A DNA stretch of 64,000 bases, from assembly GCA_011009095.1 (NCBI GenBank), contig VTPC01001847.1, positions 24,410 to 88,409 of the forward strand, read 5' to 3'. Shown piece after piece: positions 1 to 11,971 of the stretch. The notes beneath the pieces were generated by a model. It was not told the DNA's origin and ran no database searches. It saw only the letters and a program-made list of their open reading frames with translations. The number at the start of each line of letters is the position of its first letter. The stretch's first letter is position 1. The translations under genes and the position numbers were made by a program. This DNA comes from Ignelater luminosus (Eukaryota; Arthropoda; Insecta; Coleoptera; Elateridae).

Positions 1-2940
1 AGGAGTACGTTATACAATTCTCGCATATTCAAAACTTTAAAGTAGACGATGAAAAGTATTTAAATATTAATTGAGGTAAGTGATATTCTGGATAGGTATC
101 ACTTCTCTTCTACCTTGTATATTTTAGATATTAACACAGTTAAATAATTTCTACATTAAAGGCAACTTCCTTCATACTCTTGTTCTGTTACTGCAATTTT
201 TTGCGTATTCAAATTAATAAGTTTTCCAACATCGAAAGTATCGAACAATATTTCATTTTGACATAAATATATCAATTTTGTAGTGAAGCTTAATGATAAT
301 GTCATACTTTTAAAACACTTTCATATTTATCAATACATACTATAATATTTCTTGATGAGAACACTCAATAAATTCCCTAAATTTGTTTTCGTTCAAATGG
401 TATCACAAAAAGTTGTAATTCGTTTCCAAAAGACCATTTTAGTAGCTTAGAGCGCTTATATGGAAGAATATATTTCTACAATACAACTAACATAGTTAAA
501 CGGTTATTTCGAAATATAAGAAAAGTTGAAAAATTGCAGCATACAAGATTAATTTATAGAATTACAGAAAGTGACAGACTACAATAAACTTTCTTCTATA
601 ATTTATCGAGTTTGCTGAACACGTATAAGGGGTTTATTGCTAGTTCCTGCCAATATCGATATCTCATCACAACCCTCCATCCCACAACCCGTTTATATAC
701 AACATTTAACAGTATTAAACGAATTCATTGATATGGTTAATACAGAATTAAATTAAGAATGCAGTTTTTGTAGCCTAATGGTACCACAATTCCATGTATG
801 TAATACTCATTTAATAATCTAAAAGTAATCACAAAAAATAAATTGCATCCTAAACCCATTTTTTATAGAATTCGAACTAAAATTCTATTTTATCTTATAT
901 ACTATTTAATTACAAACCTTAATTTTTTTACTTATTTTCTCTCACATATTTATTTAATAGAAAATCTCAACATAGTGTTGTTTTAATTTAATAATTTCTC
1001 TATATCAGTAAAATTTGATTAAGTTAGACGATATTGGTAAAATTTTAAAATCAATATGTACTTTTACTTTCAAAATTGTTTTAGGAATCGAGACAGCAAA
1101 TCCCTATTCTACGCTACAACTTCTTTGATAAACAAACTTACTTTAACACAACAGCAAGTACAGTTGCTTGAATACTTAATGTAGTACAGTTTGGTAAAGC
1201 AAAGCCATTAGGATTTTACGTAGCAATTACCCGTAACAAATATAGGTATTCTAGGGGTTACAATAGCTTTAAACTTGTAATACTACAATAGGTAGCAGAG
1301 TATGCTGGATACATTCACTTAATATAAGAGTAATTTTTACAAATTCAATTTAAGGTATTACAAAAGCTCCGGCTTTGTCAATTTATTATTAGAGAAATTG
1401 TATCTTACAATTACAAAAGAGTTTTTGCTTATTTTATATGCAGTAAAATTGTTATTATATGTCAAGATATTGCTGTATTATTACATTATTTTCTAACCTG
1501 TTAAAAGTGAATTGTTTCAAATTCAAATTCAAATTTAATATTTACTTATCATCCCTAATCTTTTAAGTATGTTAGGATACTTTTCGTTCTTTACAATCCG
1601 AACAAATAGTTACGACCCAAGTCTATTAATTATCACGGCCATTTTGAATTCGAAGGCGGGCGTTCGTAACTGACTTTGGTCTGGGGTTTTTAAATAAAAT
1701 TAATAAATTTCAGGGTCAAAAGTCAAGATTTAAGCAAATGTTAAATCAGTAAGCGCTTCCCATGAACTATTTGTCAGTCTGGCTTTACTGGAAATCTAAA
1801 GGAAAAGTAAAAACATACTTTTGCAAATTTAAATTTTTTATTTCCTTTGCATGTCAATGCCATCATTATTGGCTTACAACGTCCAGGTGGTGTTTATACA
1901 TCTTACCTGAACTACCATTTAATAAACTTATCTCTGTAATAAACCAACTTATAATTATTGATAGAGAAGTTGTTATTATCGTTTGTACCTAAATAAACAA
2001 TAATTAACACAAAAAGGCTAATTAAGCAAGAACAAAAAGAATCAGCAGTATCTTAGTAACAAAATGGCTTAAAGTTTTAAATTTCTTTAGACCTAAACAA
2101 TTGGTTTACACCTCAAAGCTAGATAAATCAAGGCAGGAAACATAATTTCTTAAATTCTAAGCTAGTCTTAACTAATCAGAAATTTTAATGTACTATAACA
2201 AAGGAATAAGTTTTATAAATTTGAACGAATATAATTTAACAATTACATGAAATACAACAATTAAAGTGCCAATTTGGTTTATGACCCTTGAAGCTTGCTT
2301 AAATAAATAAATTTAGCATGAACCTGAAAAAAGAAATTGAACGTTTCAAATAAAGTTCTTAAAATCAAAGATAAAGAGAATTATACAGCAAGAAACTTAT
2401 GGTTCAAATACGTATATAATCTTATAATCTACTAATTTAAATAATTCTACGACCAGCGTAACCAAAAGCAATTTAAAACAATATAAATGGCCAGCCACAA
2501 CGAATTAATTTAATCTAAAATAAAAAGTTAAGCTAATATATTTTAAGATCGTTCAATATGCTGTATTTTTAAATCCTTTTGCAATTATAACCTGAATGCT
2601 GGCACCAACGATCACAAAGACAAATACAAATCTCAAGCCATTCCCAATAAGTAAAAATGATTAATCAAAAAGACCGAGAATCTTGTAGTTCACTAGGTGA
2701 TCAATAATATTTCATTAAAAGAATTACTACTTTGTTAAGACCTTTTTCTAAACAGGATATTCTTAGCTAGTCGTACTTAAATTTGCATACAATCTACTAA
2801 TTTGCACGTACGCGAGGTATTAGGAAGACTGGAGTTGTCACATTTTTAACTTTTTTATTTCTCTTTCTCTTTTTACGTTTCTGGAAATGTAAGCACACAT
2901 TAAGTACTATATTTGATTCTTTGTACATTTATAAAAAAAA
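1..2940. other. AT-rich stretch, nothing recognised
   Basis: Very AT-rich sequence with only short chance open frames (the longest about 76 codons, low complexity). I see no transposase, reverse transcriptase, RNA gene or convincing exon. It could be intergenic or intronic DNA. Confidence 0.6.
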
Positions 2941-2952
2941 ATTACGAATGTG

Positions 2953-2979
2953 TTATTATTATTATTATTATTATTATAA
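2953..2979. repeat. (ATT)n microsatellite
   Basis: An uninterrupted run of ATT triplets, visible directly. Simple repeats of this kind are common in AT-rich insect DNA and no function is implied. Confidence 0.9.
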
Positions 2980-3287
2980 ATACGTGTTATCGGTTTTTGG
3001 AAAAAAAAGTAACAAAGTGCGAAATATTTCTTTTTGCGTGGTTGTCACTGTATGACTACTTGCCCCATAAAGCAATCTTAGGCAAATGGTGGTTTTATAC
3101 TAGCTTCGTATGTTACGTACTGATGTTAAAGTGATGCTTATGATAATAATAAATAAAAGAATAAAATAATTAATGTTAATCATCAGTGCTCTATAAATAG
3201 GTCAACAAAAGTAAACGAGACAACTGTCAAACAACCGTAAAGAAATTGAACCGATCTCCTACAAAATAATGACAAGCATTACTAGTA

Positions 3288-4523
3288 CGAAGGTGGTCTG
3301 AAAAGTTTCCGACCTAACAAAGATACAAAACATTTTTTCTGAAAATTTTTTTATATTGTTTAACATAGTCTCCTTGTAACTCTACATACTTCTCCCAGAG
3401 ATGCTCCCATCTCTGTAACCCGTCCAAATGGTACTAGGTATTTTTCTCTGCAAAATAATTGTTCACGAAGGTGATTGCCTCTTCATTTGACGAAAATCTT
3501 TGTCCTCCGAGCGCAATTTTTAGATGAGGGCACAAAAAGAAGTCGCTTGGGGCTAGATCTGGTGAGTAAGGCGGATGGTCAAGCAGTTCAAACCGTAATT
3601 CGTGGATTTTCGCCATGGCAACCGCTGAGGTGTGAGACGGTGCGTTGTCTTGGTGAAACAGGATTTTGTTTTTCTGCAAATGTGGCCGTTTTTTCGCAAG
3701 TTCTGCCTTCAGCTTGTCAAGTAATGATGCATAGTATGCTCCTGTAATGGTTTTTCCTTTTTGAAGATAATCGATTTGCTTTTTGCTTTTTTTGGAGTCG
3801 GTTCCCTCTTTGCAGTCCACTGTTTGGACTGTATTTTTGTTTCGGGCGTATAATGGTGTATCCAAGTTTCATCTACAGTAATTAATCGGCGCCAAAACTC
3901 GGATTTATTTCGCCTAAACTGCGCCAAAAGAGCGTTGGAAATATTTATTCGAACACGTTTTTGGTCTAACGTGAGCAAACGTGGCACCCAACGCGGGGAC
4001 AGCTTTCTCATGCCTAAATGTTGATTTAATATGTGACAAACACGTTTTTTTGACATGTTCATAACCTCTGCTATCTCTCTCACTTTAATTCGGCGGTCGT
4101 CTAGCACCATTTGGTGAATTTTGGCGATGTTTTCGTCGGTAGTTGCAGTTTTTGGACGTCCCGAACGTTCATCGTCTCCCAAGCTCTTACGGCCACGTTT
4201 AAATTCAGCAGCCCAAAATTTCACTGTGGTAAATGATGGTGCAGAGTCCCCATACACAGAATCCAACTCATCTTTTATTTGGGAAGGTGTATTGCTTTTC
4301 AAAAACAAATATTTAATGACAGCTCGATACTCGATTTTGTCCATTTTCACAAAAAAAACTCGCATCAACTCACTCAAACGACTGTTACATAAAAACTGCG
4401 CGCCCAAAATGGCTGAAACTTTGGTGCGTAACTGTCAACAGATGAACAACGAAATTCAGTAGCTTTTATTTACGAGTGCTGCCATTTTCACGTTGAGGTC
4501 GGAAACTTTTCAGACCACCCTCG
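3288..4523 (-). mobile_element. mariner DNA transposon with both ends and TA duplication
   Basis: The left end reads CGAAGGTGGTCTGAAAAGTT and the right end is its inverted copy; the roughly 28-bp terminal repeats differ at a single base. TA flanks both sides (3286-3287 and 4524-4525), the target duplication expected for mariner. The element is 1236 bp, slightly shorter than a usual mariner of about 1.3 kb, which fits the internal deletion seen in its transposase gene. It is transcribed on the minus strand. It cannot move itself, but its ends look good enough to be mobilised by a related transposase. Confidence 0.93.
3314..4344 (-). pseudogene. mariner transposase, frameshifted
   Basis: A D,D34D mariner transposase in pieces. 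The probable start is the methionine of MDKIEYRAVIKYLFLK at 4344. The N-terminal half shows the paired helix-turn-helix DNA-binding region, WVPRLLT and the TVDETWIHHYTPE box carrying the first catalytic aspartate. The C-terminal half (about 3434-3790) is in another frame and carries HQDNAPSH (second aspartate) and YSPDLAPSDFF (third), exactly 34 residues apart. Around 3770-3795 the segment that normally links PKKAK to IDYLQKGKTI is missing, and this loss changes the frame. A TAG at 3434-3436 stops the second part early; homology then continues to a TAG at 3314-3316. All three catalytic residues survive, but no single frame encodes them. Confidence 0.9.
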
Positions 4524-4525
4524 TA

Positions 4526-5226
4526 CATACTACTACACACAAAGTGCGGGGTTCTGTAGGTTTTCATAGAAACGGATAATAATATTATGTCCCAAAGATT
4601 TCCAGCAGAAATTTTGTGCTGGTACTTTAAGAGAAATTAGACGACAGCAAAATCCTTTACTTTTACAGTACATCTGTTCAAAAAAATATTTTAGGTAGTT
4701 TAAAAAGAATTAATTGACAAAAGGCAAGATCTTCTTTCCATAAAGGTTTAGGGTAAAAGTAAATATTTTTAAAACTTTTAACTAAGCAGGTCAAGGTATG
4801 GAAACACTAAATATCGCACAAAACACTCAAAATTGTATTTGAACATATGGGCACATTATAATATCGATCAGTTAAACAATGGACATGCAGCAAAATAGTT
4901 TAACAATTCAAAAATATTATTCGCTACATGAAAAAGACAGAGATTAGATATGAAAAGACACTTTATGATGCAAAGTTCAAAATAAAAGTAATTACCAGAG
5001 ATATAGACTTTATGACAACCAACCCGTGTAATTACTTGTTAAAATCTGCATACATATTTATTTTAGTATTATAAATAGTTTTGCTACAGTTGCTCTGTAC
5101 AATTTATCACTGTTATCATTCCATTAAAATTCTCTATTACAATTTCACTATTTTTTTTCAATCATACTTCTATTAACAGTATTCGCTAAAATAAACCGTA
5201 CCGAAAATGAAAATTGTATTTATTTT
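4526..5226. other. unexplained AT-rich spacer
   Basis: Between two DNA-transposon relics. No open frame of note and no recognised element. The terminal repeats of the neighbouring relic at 5227-6326 may begin within the last few tens of bases, but I could not define them. Confidence 0.5.
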
Positions 5227-6326
5227 TTAATTTATATAATTTAAATGTTCAAAATGTGCACCTCTGCGGCGCAAACAAGCTTCATAACAATTTCGCAGAT
5301 TATCTAACATATTTATAAAGAGTGGTTGCTGCACTTGCTGAATATAGGTTATTATCTTTCGTCGTAGTTCTCCAATGTTTCTGACCAAAATACTATTCTT
5401 TCAGCATGCCTCAAATGTATGCATCAGGTAACGTCAGATCAGGTAATGAAAAGGGTACTCAAAGTCTGTTCCACGAGAAATTATTCTGTTTTCAATATCT
5501 TCATGTAATAAGGCTAGGAAGCTTCTGGCTGTATGGCTCGTTGCGCCGTCCTGTTGAAGCCATTGCCTGTGCACCTGCAGATTTCGTGTGAGGCAAAAGT
5601 TTCGTAAATCTTTCACAAAAGGTATAATAATGTTCTTTCTGTAACACTCTTGGTTAACAGTGACTAGATGCTCGTCCATGTCCTCAACAAAATAAGGACT
5701 AATGATCTCATGCCCAGACACAGCATACCAAATGGTAACTCGTTCACTGTGAAGTGGTTTCTCTGCAATGACATCTGGACGTTCAAATCCAAGGAATCGT
5801 GTTGTTTGTTGATTGATATAACCGTTAAGGTGAATGTGACTTTCGTTTGAAAACCATACGCTTCTCAAGAAATTCAGTCTTCCTACACTAGGCTCAACAC
5901 TCGTCCACAGTAAACTTCTCTTGCACGTTTATCCGCAACATTCAGTCGCTCAATTTGAATACGATAAGGATAACCACTAATAGATTTGAATAGTCGACGT
6001 ATGGATGTTTCACTGATATTCAGTTTATACGCAGTTCATCGAAGGCTTCTTTTTGGAGACTGTATGATATGGTCAAGAACGCGTCCTTGATTATTGTTGG
6101 TAGAAACTGTTCTTTGATGACCTGAAAAGCTCTTGCGCTGACACAACACACTACCAGTGTGACAAAAATTCTCAATAATTGCTAACATTACACTTTTACT
6201 AAGGGCCGCTTTGTTAAATTCTTGTCGGCGTTTTTTCTGAGACTTGTTTCAAACTTGGGCCATTATCTCGTCCACTCGGAAACAATGCTCTACTCTAAAC
6301 ACTTTTTCCTCAGTTATGAGAACCAT
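5227..6326 (-). pseudogene. Tc1/mariner-superfamily (IS630-like) transposase pseudogene
   Basis: A degenerate transposase readable over about 1.1 kb in several frames. It starts at ATG 6326 (MVLITEEKVFRVEHCFR, a helix-turn-helix-type N-terminus) and passes stops before a better kept block at 5434-5868 that contains RSVWFSNESHIHLNGY (first acidic box), WLQQDGATSHTAR (second aspartate) and ISRGTDFEYPF. After a frameshift a PDLTLPD stretch carries the third acidic residue. The C-terminus ends with LRRRGAHFEHL and a TAA at 5227-5229, the tail typical of insect transposases that carry a DUF4817-type N-terminal domain. No clear terminal repeats were found. It is a dead copy; its exact family within the superfamily is uncertain. 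Confidence 0.8.
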
Positions 6327-6906
6327 TTTAAGACGATTTTAACACCAGAGCAATGTTAGTATGACATCTAATGATAATTAAGCCAAATATGACAAATACA
6401 TATTAAGAAAACATTTCGACAGCACTTTAAATATATTTAACCCACAGTCTATTTTCATTGTGTGTTTAAGCTATCTATTACTAGCAATTCAATTTTTACT
6501 TTTGAACACTACTTACCGCGGGCTCCCCTATTGGTTTCCTTTGTACTCAAAGTTTGTGACTCGAATTTTATCTCGCATTTTATCAAACTTGCTTGACCCA
6601 AATAAATTACAAATGACGTGAGTCGGAACATTCACCCTACCAGTTGCGAACTTATAACGTTATAACTTCAGAGCAAAGAAAGTTAAAGAATCTGATTAAA
6701 ATATAAATTTTGTAATGTACAGAAAAATTAACAACCTCAAACTTGTTCAATTTTTTCAACCTTACAGACTTACTTCACTAACTCTTAGTTCTGAAGTCTA
6801 TGAGAAGCACAAGATTCCTTTTCAGTCTTATGCACGCGACAGTTAGGTCGCCTTAACAAAGACATTACATCTTCTTGTTTTGAAGTACATGCAACAGCAT
6901 AATATA

Positions 6907-7640
6907 CGAGGACTGTTTGACGTAAGTGTGCTATCTCAATAAAACACAGGTAAAATCTAAATTTTTTTTTATTGTTTTTCAGCATAGTTCCATTCGAGTG
7001 TTACACACTTAGTCCAACCACTTTCCAATTTCTTTAAGCCACCTGAAAAATATTCTTTTGCAACTCGTCAAAATAGACCTCCGTTGCAGCAATTACCTTT
7101 TTATTTGATCTGAATTTTTTTTTGCCTGTGAGTGGTTTTTTCAAATTCGAAAACAAAGAGAAGTTAACAGTCACATATCGGCGAGAAAACTCAACTGGAT
7201 TACGTTGCAACATGCCTAGACATTTGAGAATTGAACACGAATTCTCATTTGGTCTACTGCGAGTAATCGCGGCACCCATCTTGCCGATATCCTTGTTATA
7301 TGCAAATGTTTTGTAAAATATTGTGTACCCGTTGGATTGAGATACCTACAGCATCAACTATCTCGCACATTTTCAAACATCGATCAGCTATTACCATATT
7401 GTGAATTTTGTAACGATTTCCTTAGTAGTGACCATTTGTGAGGATCCGGAGGGTTTACCATCGTCAGCACTCGTATGTCCAGTTTTAAATGAATTAAACC
7501 ACTTGGAAACCATTCCATGCGATGGAGCAGATTCACAGTAATATTTCCATAACTTTCTCTCGGCATCTTTCACTGTTTTTCTACGTAAAAAGTAATGTTC
7601 AATCAAGACACGAAATTCACGTTTTTCCATATTTACAAAA
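6907..7640 (-). mobile_element. decayed mariner, one end visible
   Basis: A second mariner relic. A TA dinucleotide at 6905-6906 followed by CGAGGACTGTTTGACGTAAG looks like its 3' terminal repeat, but I cannot find the matching inverted copy beyond 7640. The 5' end is therefore lost or too diverged. The element is internally deleted and well below full mariner length. Confidence 0.65.
6969..7630 (-). pseudogene. mariner transposase with catalytic core deleted
   Basis: The N-terminal part (7391-7630) reads MEKREFRVLIEHYFLRRKTV and SAPSHGMVSKWFNSFKTG, the mariner helix-turn-helix region. A diverged middle (about 7150-7390) includes ISIQRVHNILQN and MLQRNPVEFSRRYVTV, the lead-in to the first catalytic aspartate. 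The sequence then jumps directly to KKKFRSNKKVIAATEVYFDE and a C-terminal GLKKLESGWTKCV ending in a TAA at 6969-6971. The stretch that should carry all three catalytic aspartates is absent, so this copy lost function by internal deletion. Frames also shift at least twice. Confidence 0.85.
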
Positions 7641-10600
7641 TAACGCAAACGTGATTGATTTCTATGACTGTCAAATGTATACTATTTTACAGATTGACAT
7701 GAATTTTGGAAGTTGAGCCGGTAAAAGATTGGTGTATATGCTAATGTTTTCGATTTACCGATATCAGCGCCATCTAGCGAAAAGTCACGTTTTCCCAGTG
7801 CAACAGTTTACATGTTCACATTGCCTAAATTTTCAAAATGAAATACGTTTGACGCCTTTATTTTCGACATCCTCATTTGCTAACAGACTTTATTTACTAG
7901 AATTTCTATGGAGAAAGTGTTCTCACCTTTCCAGAAAATACTAAAAACTTTAATTCTAACGGGTGTTTTGATATAGAAGGAACTTCTGACAAAACAGAGA
8001 ACTAGAACTACCTATCACTAAAACATTGAAAGCCAGAAAGATTTCTTAGTTGGTTAGAGACGTAAACTGCATTTTAGAAGACAGAAAGGTAGGTGCCGTT
8101 AAATGCTTACTTCTAATATTTAGAATAGCAAGGTAACGAAAAAATGTATTCAAAGTAGGTAGCTAGCGGTCGCCTCATTTGTGATGACTTGTGATGAATA
8201 GTGTTATTATACTGTCAGTTTGAGAAAGCTGCTTCAATCTCACATGCTGACTACAAAAATAGGCGGTTTTCTAAATGTTATCTGCGATAGTATATACGGT
8301 TATTGAAAAATAAAATTTGGAAAACATATTCTGTCAGGTATATATCAAAATAAACTTTTTTGCTAACAGAAATCTTGAAGAAATTTAAATCACCTTAAAT
8401 GCTGGATAAATTTCTAATAATTATGCAAAATGAAATATTCGAGATCATTCTATATTTCCAATTAAGCTGGAAGTCGTATATTAATCAAATTGTAAACAAA
8501 ATAATTATGACCTTTCTACTGGATATACAAAAATGTATTTTAGGCAGTTGTTTTGGTGGTCAATAGTAAGACATACAAGAATAGGTATTTAGAAGCAAAA
8601 AAGAAAATAGCAATTGGTCTTTCACTTTCTGGAAACAGGACATACGATTACGGTTGAGGAACCTTGGAGGCATAAGGTTTTGCATGGCAAGCTATCGTGG
8701 TCTTCATTCGACTATTGGGTTTCTAGTAATTACTTAGATTGAATGCCAGTATTAAGATAGATAGGTACTACTATTCGATTAGTTACCTGCTGATATTACT
8801 GTAGCCATCTCTAACAAATTCTGTCGGATAGATCAAATTTAAAATGTAATTTCATTTTTGCACCGTGGTTCTAAGAATTTGATATCCCAAACAAAAACCC
8901 CTCTCATTAAGAAAGAAAATGATTGAGGTCTAGATTTTACATAAAGGCTGGAATATGTCCTTTTGAATACTTAAGGGAAAATTAATTCTCACATCACTTC
9001 ATCATAAAAGCAGCCAATCCAGTCTCATTTTTTATCGCATGGCAAGAATTGAAGTACAGCCTCAACGGTAAAGTTAAGCGAGTAGTCACTAAAAAACAGA
9101 AGACAAATGTAGAAAGTAGGAAAGATAAAGGGTCAGAAAAACATATTCAGTTGTACTTAGACAGAAGAATTATGACTACAAATAGTGAAAGTAAAATAAT
9201 ATGAAAAGCTATTACCTATTTGTTTGGGTACTGCTGTCGTCGCCGACATACCTAATTGGTTAAACGCAAACTTTAGTATAAATATTCTCAATAGGGAGTT
9301 TGCAATTAATACTCGTAAAAGGAAGGGAGAGTAATTAGAAGAGGGAGATATTTACACAACAAAAAAAATACAAAATCTCACCACTAATAGGTTTCAAACA
9401 TGACGCTGAACACCATTTTTTATATAATTGCTACTTGACTTAATTAACTTAAACCAAAAGGCAAGTTACAAACCTTCATAAAATTGCAAGTTAGCAAGTT
9501 TTTGGTGCTTCCTTAAACTTATTTTTTTTATGAGAATCTTTATACAAATAGAACTGAAAAAGGCTGTCTTAAATCTAATTACATTTTAAACTTTAAAAGT
9601 TAGTAATTTATACTAAACTTTGAAATTCGAAATAAACTTAAATTTACTAAGACCAAGGAGTATTAACAATTTGTTGGTACTAACATTCCGAAATACCCAA
9701 GTTCAATATCTTATTCCTAAGTATGTAATAAATCTTTTCTGGCAAGATAAAACGACCTCAGAAATGAGATTTTAAAAAAATACCAACATTCCCGTAACTT
9801 TGAAATAAACTACACTGAATCCACTTTAAACATTTATAAAGAAGTTCTTAAAATATTCTCGAAAACATTGAATATTATTGCATACGTTATGTAATATCAA
9901 TTTTTCCTTTCAGTGCCGCATTTCGCTAGCACTTTTGCCAATAATTTATACCTCGGAAGCAAAAGTGAGTTTTTCTTCACGGTTCCTTTAAATAGATTTC
10001 CCCTGTGTAGTTACAGAGTCGCTAAACTTTTTTATTACCGCTTGCTATATATTTCGACGAAAGTTTTCACACATATTGCTCTTGTTCGATATTGTGTAGC
10101 ACATAGGGACTGTTTACAAAATTGTTTGCCTTGATTGCGCTTTCGAAAGATTCTCGTTATGTTCCACCGGCACATTTCGCTTTCATTTTGGGAAATCAAC
10201 TTTAAACAAAAGGCGCTAATCTTTAATCCAGACAAACCATCTGCACCTCTTGGAATGAATTCTTTTGTAACCCTCAATATTGAATAGAAAACATGGGACG
10301 TGTAACCAAAGCTTTCAGCAAATATTTTTCAGGAACTGATGTAAACAATATTTGATTTTATTACAAAAACAATTCCTCATTTTACACCTTAGCTTGGTTA
10401 CAGCTAAAAACTAGTGGTTGTTACGATCCCATGCAAATATCTGTATAAATTTTCATAGAATGTTAACCTAATCTTAATCAGAAATTCAAATTTAAATCCA
10501 TAATTTATATTACAGTTACAGCAGGTTTGCAATTTCCTGCCGTCTCTCAAATTGACCTTTGTTGAAAAGACACATAAGAATATTTCTTATGTTTGTAGTC

Positions 10601-11653
10601 ATCATTTGTCTTTATACTAGAGGCACATTATATTCCAAGTGATGTTCCCGTATGTACTCTTCAATTCCATTACACTATCGGCTGTAGAGAAAGGAAAATA
10701 TTCCATGTAAATCTTTAAAGCTCTAGGAAATAGTCTGTAGAGCCATCACAGCAACTTCTACTTGCGCATTACATACTTCGTACTTTAGTAAGATAAAAGT
10801 TGTATTTTATTACATTTCAGACTTGTATTTCGATTTAGAACAGAAACAATATAAACGAAAACTAATAAATTGTTAATTCTTTAACCAATTTATTAAGAAA
10901 CAATAAACCTATCTTCTTAAACGAGTTGCTGTCGTTATCTGAATAAGCTGTGACGAAGTAAAGGCGTCATCTGCGACCGTTGATTAATTATACGTATATA
11001 ATGACTCTCATTAAAGCTACGTTATCGCGTCTTTAATTAATGCTACAGTTTACTAAGAGAAACGCTATAACACAGCTTAGTAATTTGAATATAATTATTA
11101 CAAACAAATCGTTGAGAACAGTAGGAATGTTTTGTTTAGTACTACTAGTCATATTAGTACCAGTTGTTCACTACCACAACTACATTATTATTAGTTATGT
11201 TGTACGGTTATACTGTCAGTCTTCGGTAAGCAGTATTTGAATATGTTATATTGATGTTTTATTATTGTAAAATGATTTACTGAAAATAGTTAAAACAATT
11301 TCTCTTTTCTGATTCTTTTATTATATACGAAGACAGCTTGGTTTCCTGAAAAAATAGTTTTTCATTTTAGGTAATTACGAATTACGCCAGGATAAGTAAG
11401 CTTTGTTTTAAAAATGATTTATCCATAGGCTGCAACCAAAAAGTAGCATACTAATCAAACAGCGTAATTTCACTGCGTCGGTTAACATGCTCGACAAGTT
11501 TACATCGCTACAACAGAAAGTCTACTGTAAGCTGAAACGACCCCAAATTTTTTCTTTGCAAAAAATGGCCTTTTATCGGAAACCAGAATGTGGTTGGATA
11601 TTTTAGTGGACCCTACATCAGCTGAATCACGAACTGAGATCCTGGAAAGGTAT
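7641..11653. other. long stretch without recognised genes
   Basis: About 4 kb of AT-rich DNA. A short CGCCATCTAGCG near 7770 resembles a motif also met in a diverged form near 52208, and may be a leftover of the mariner 5' region. No other gene, RNA or element could be supported. Confidence 0.5.
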
Positions 11654-11971
11654 TGTCACGTACGCGTATTGCAAACATTATCTAAAATAATCATGTTGGA
11701 CACGTAACACTTCTCTTCTTGTGACTAGATGTTATATTAGTTTTATAAGATTTGGATCATTTACTGTTGAGAAATTGTAATAATTTCATGATAAAATCGT
11801 TATCTACCAAGGTAAATAAATATTCGTTACTTCGTAAGAAAAGTCTATGTGACGTCTTAAATCTATATAAAAAGACCATCTGAGACAGTTCATGAGTAAC
11901 TTAGTAAATACATTGATTGCAAGAAATACTTATTCTGCCACGGACCTTAAACACCCCTGCGGACAGTGACA
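11654..11971 (+). repeat. candidate solo LTR
   Basis: A 318-bp block begins TGTCAC and ends GTGACA, the 5'-TG...CA-3' inverted termini expected of an LTR. Flanking tetranucleotides are GTAT on the left and ATAT on the right, a target duplication with one mismatch. Inside there is a TATA-like CTATATAAAAAG near 11865 and an AATAAA at about 11815. No internal retrotransposon sequence follows on either side, so it would be a solo LTR left by recombination. No second copy occurs in this window, so the call rests on structure alone. Confidence 0.42.
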
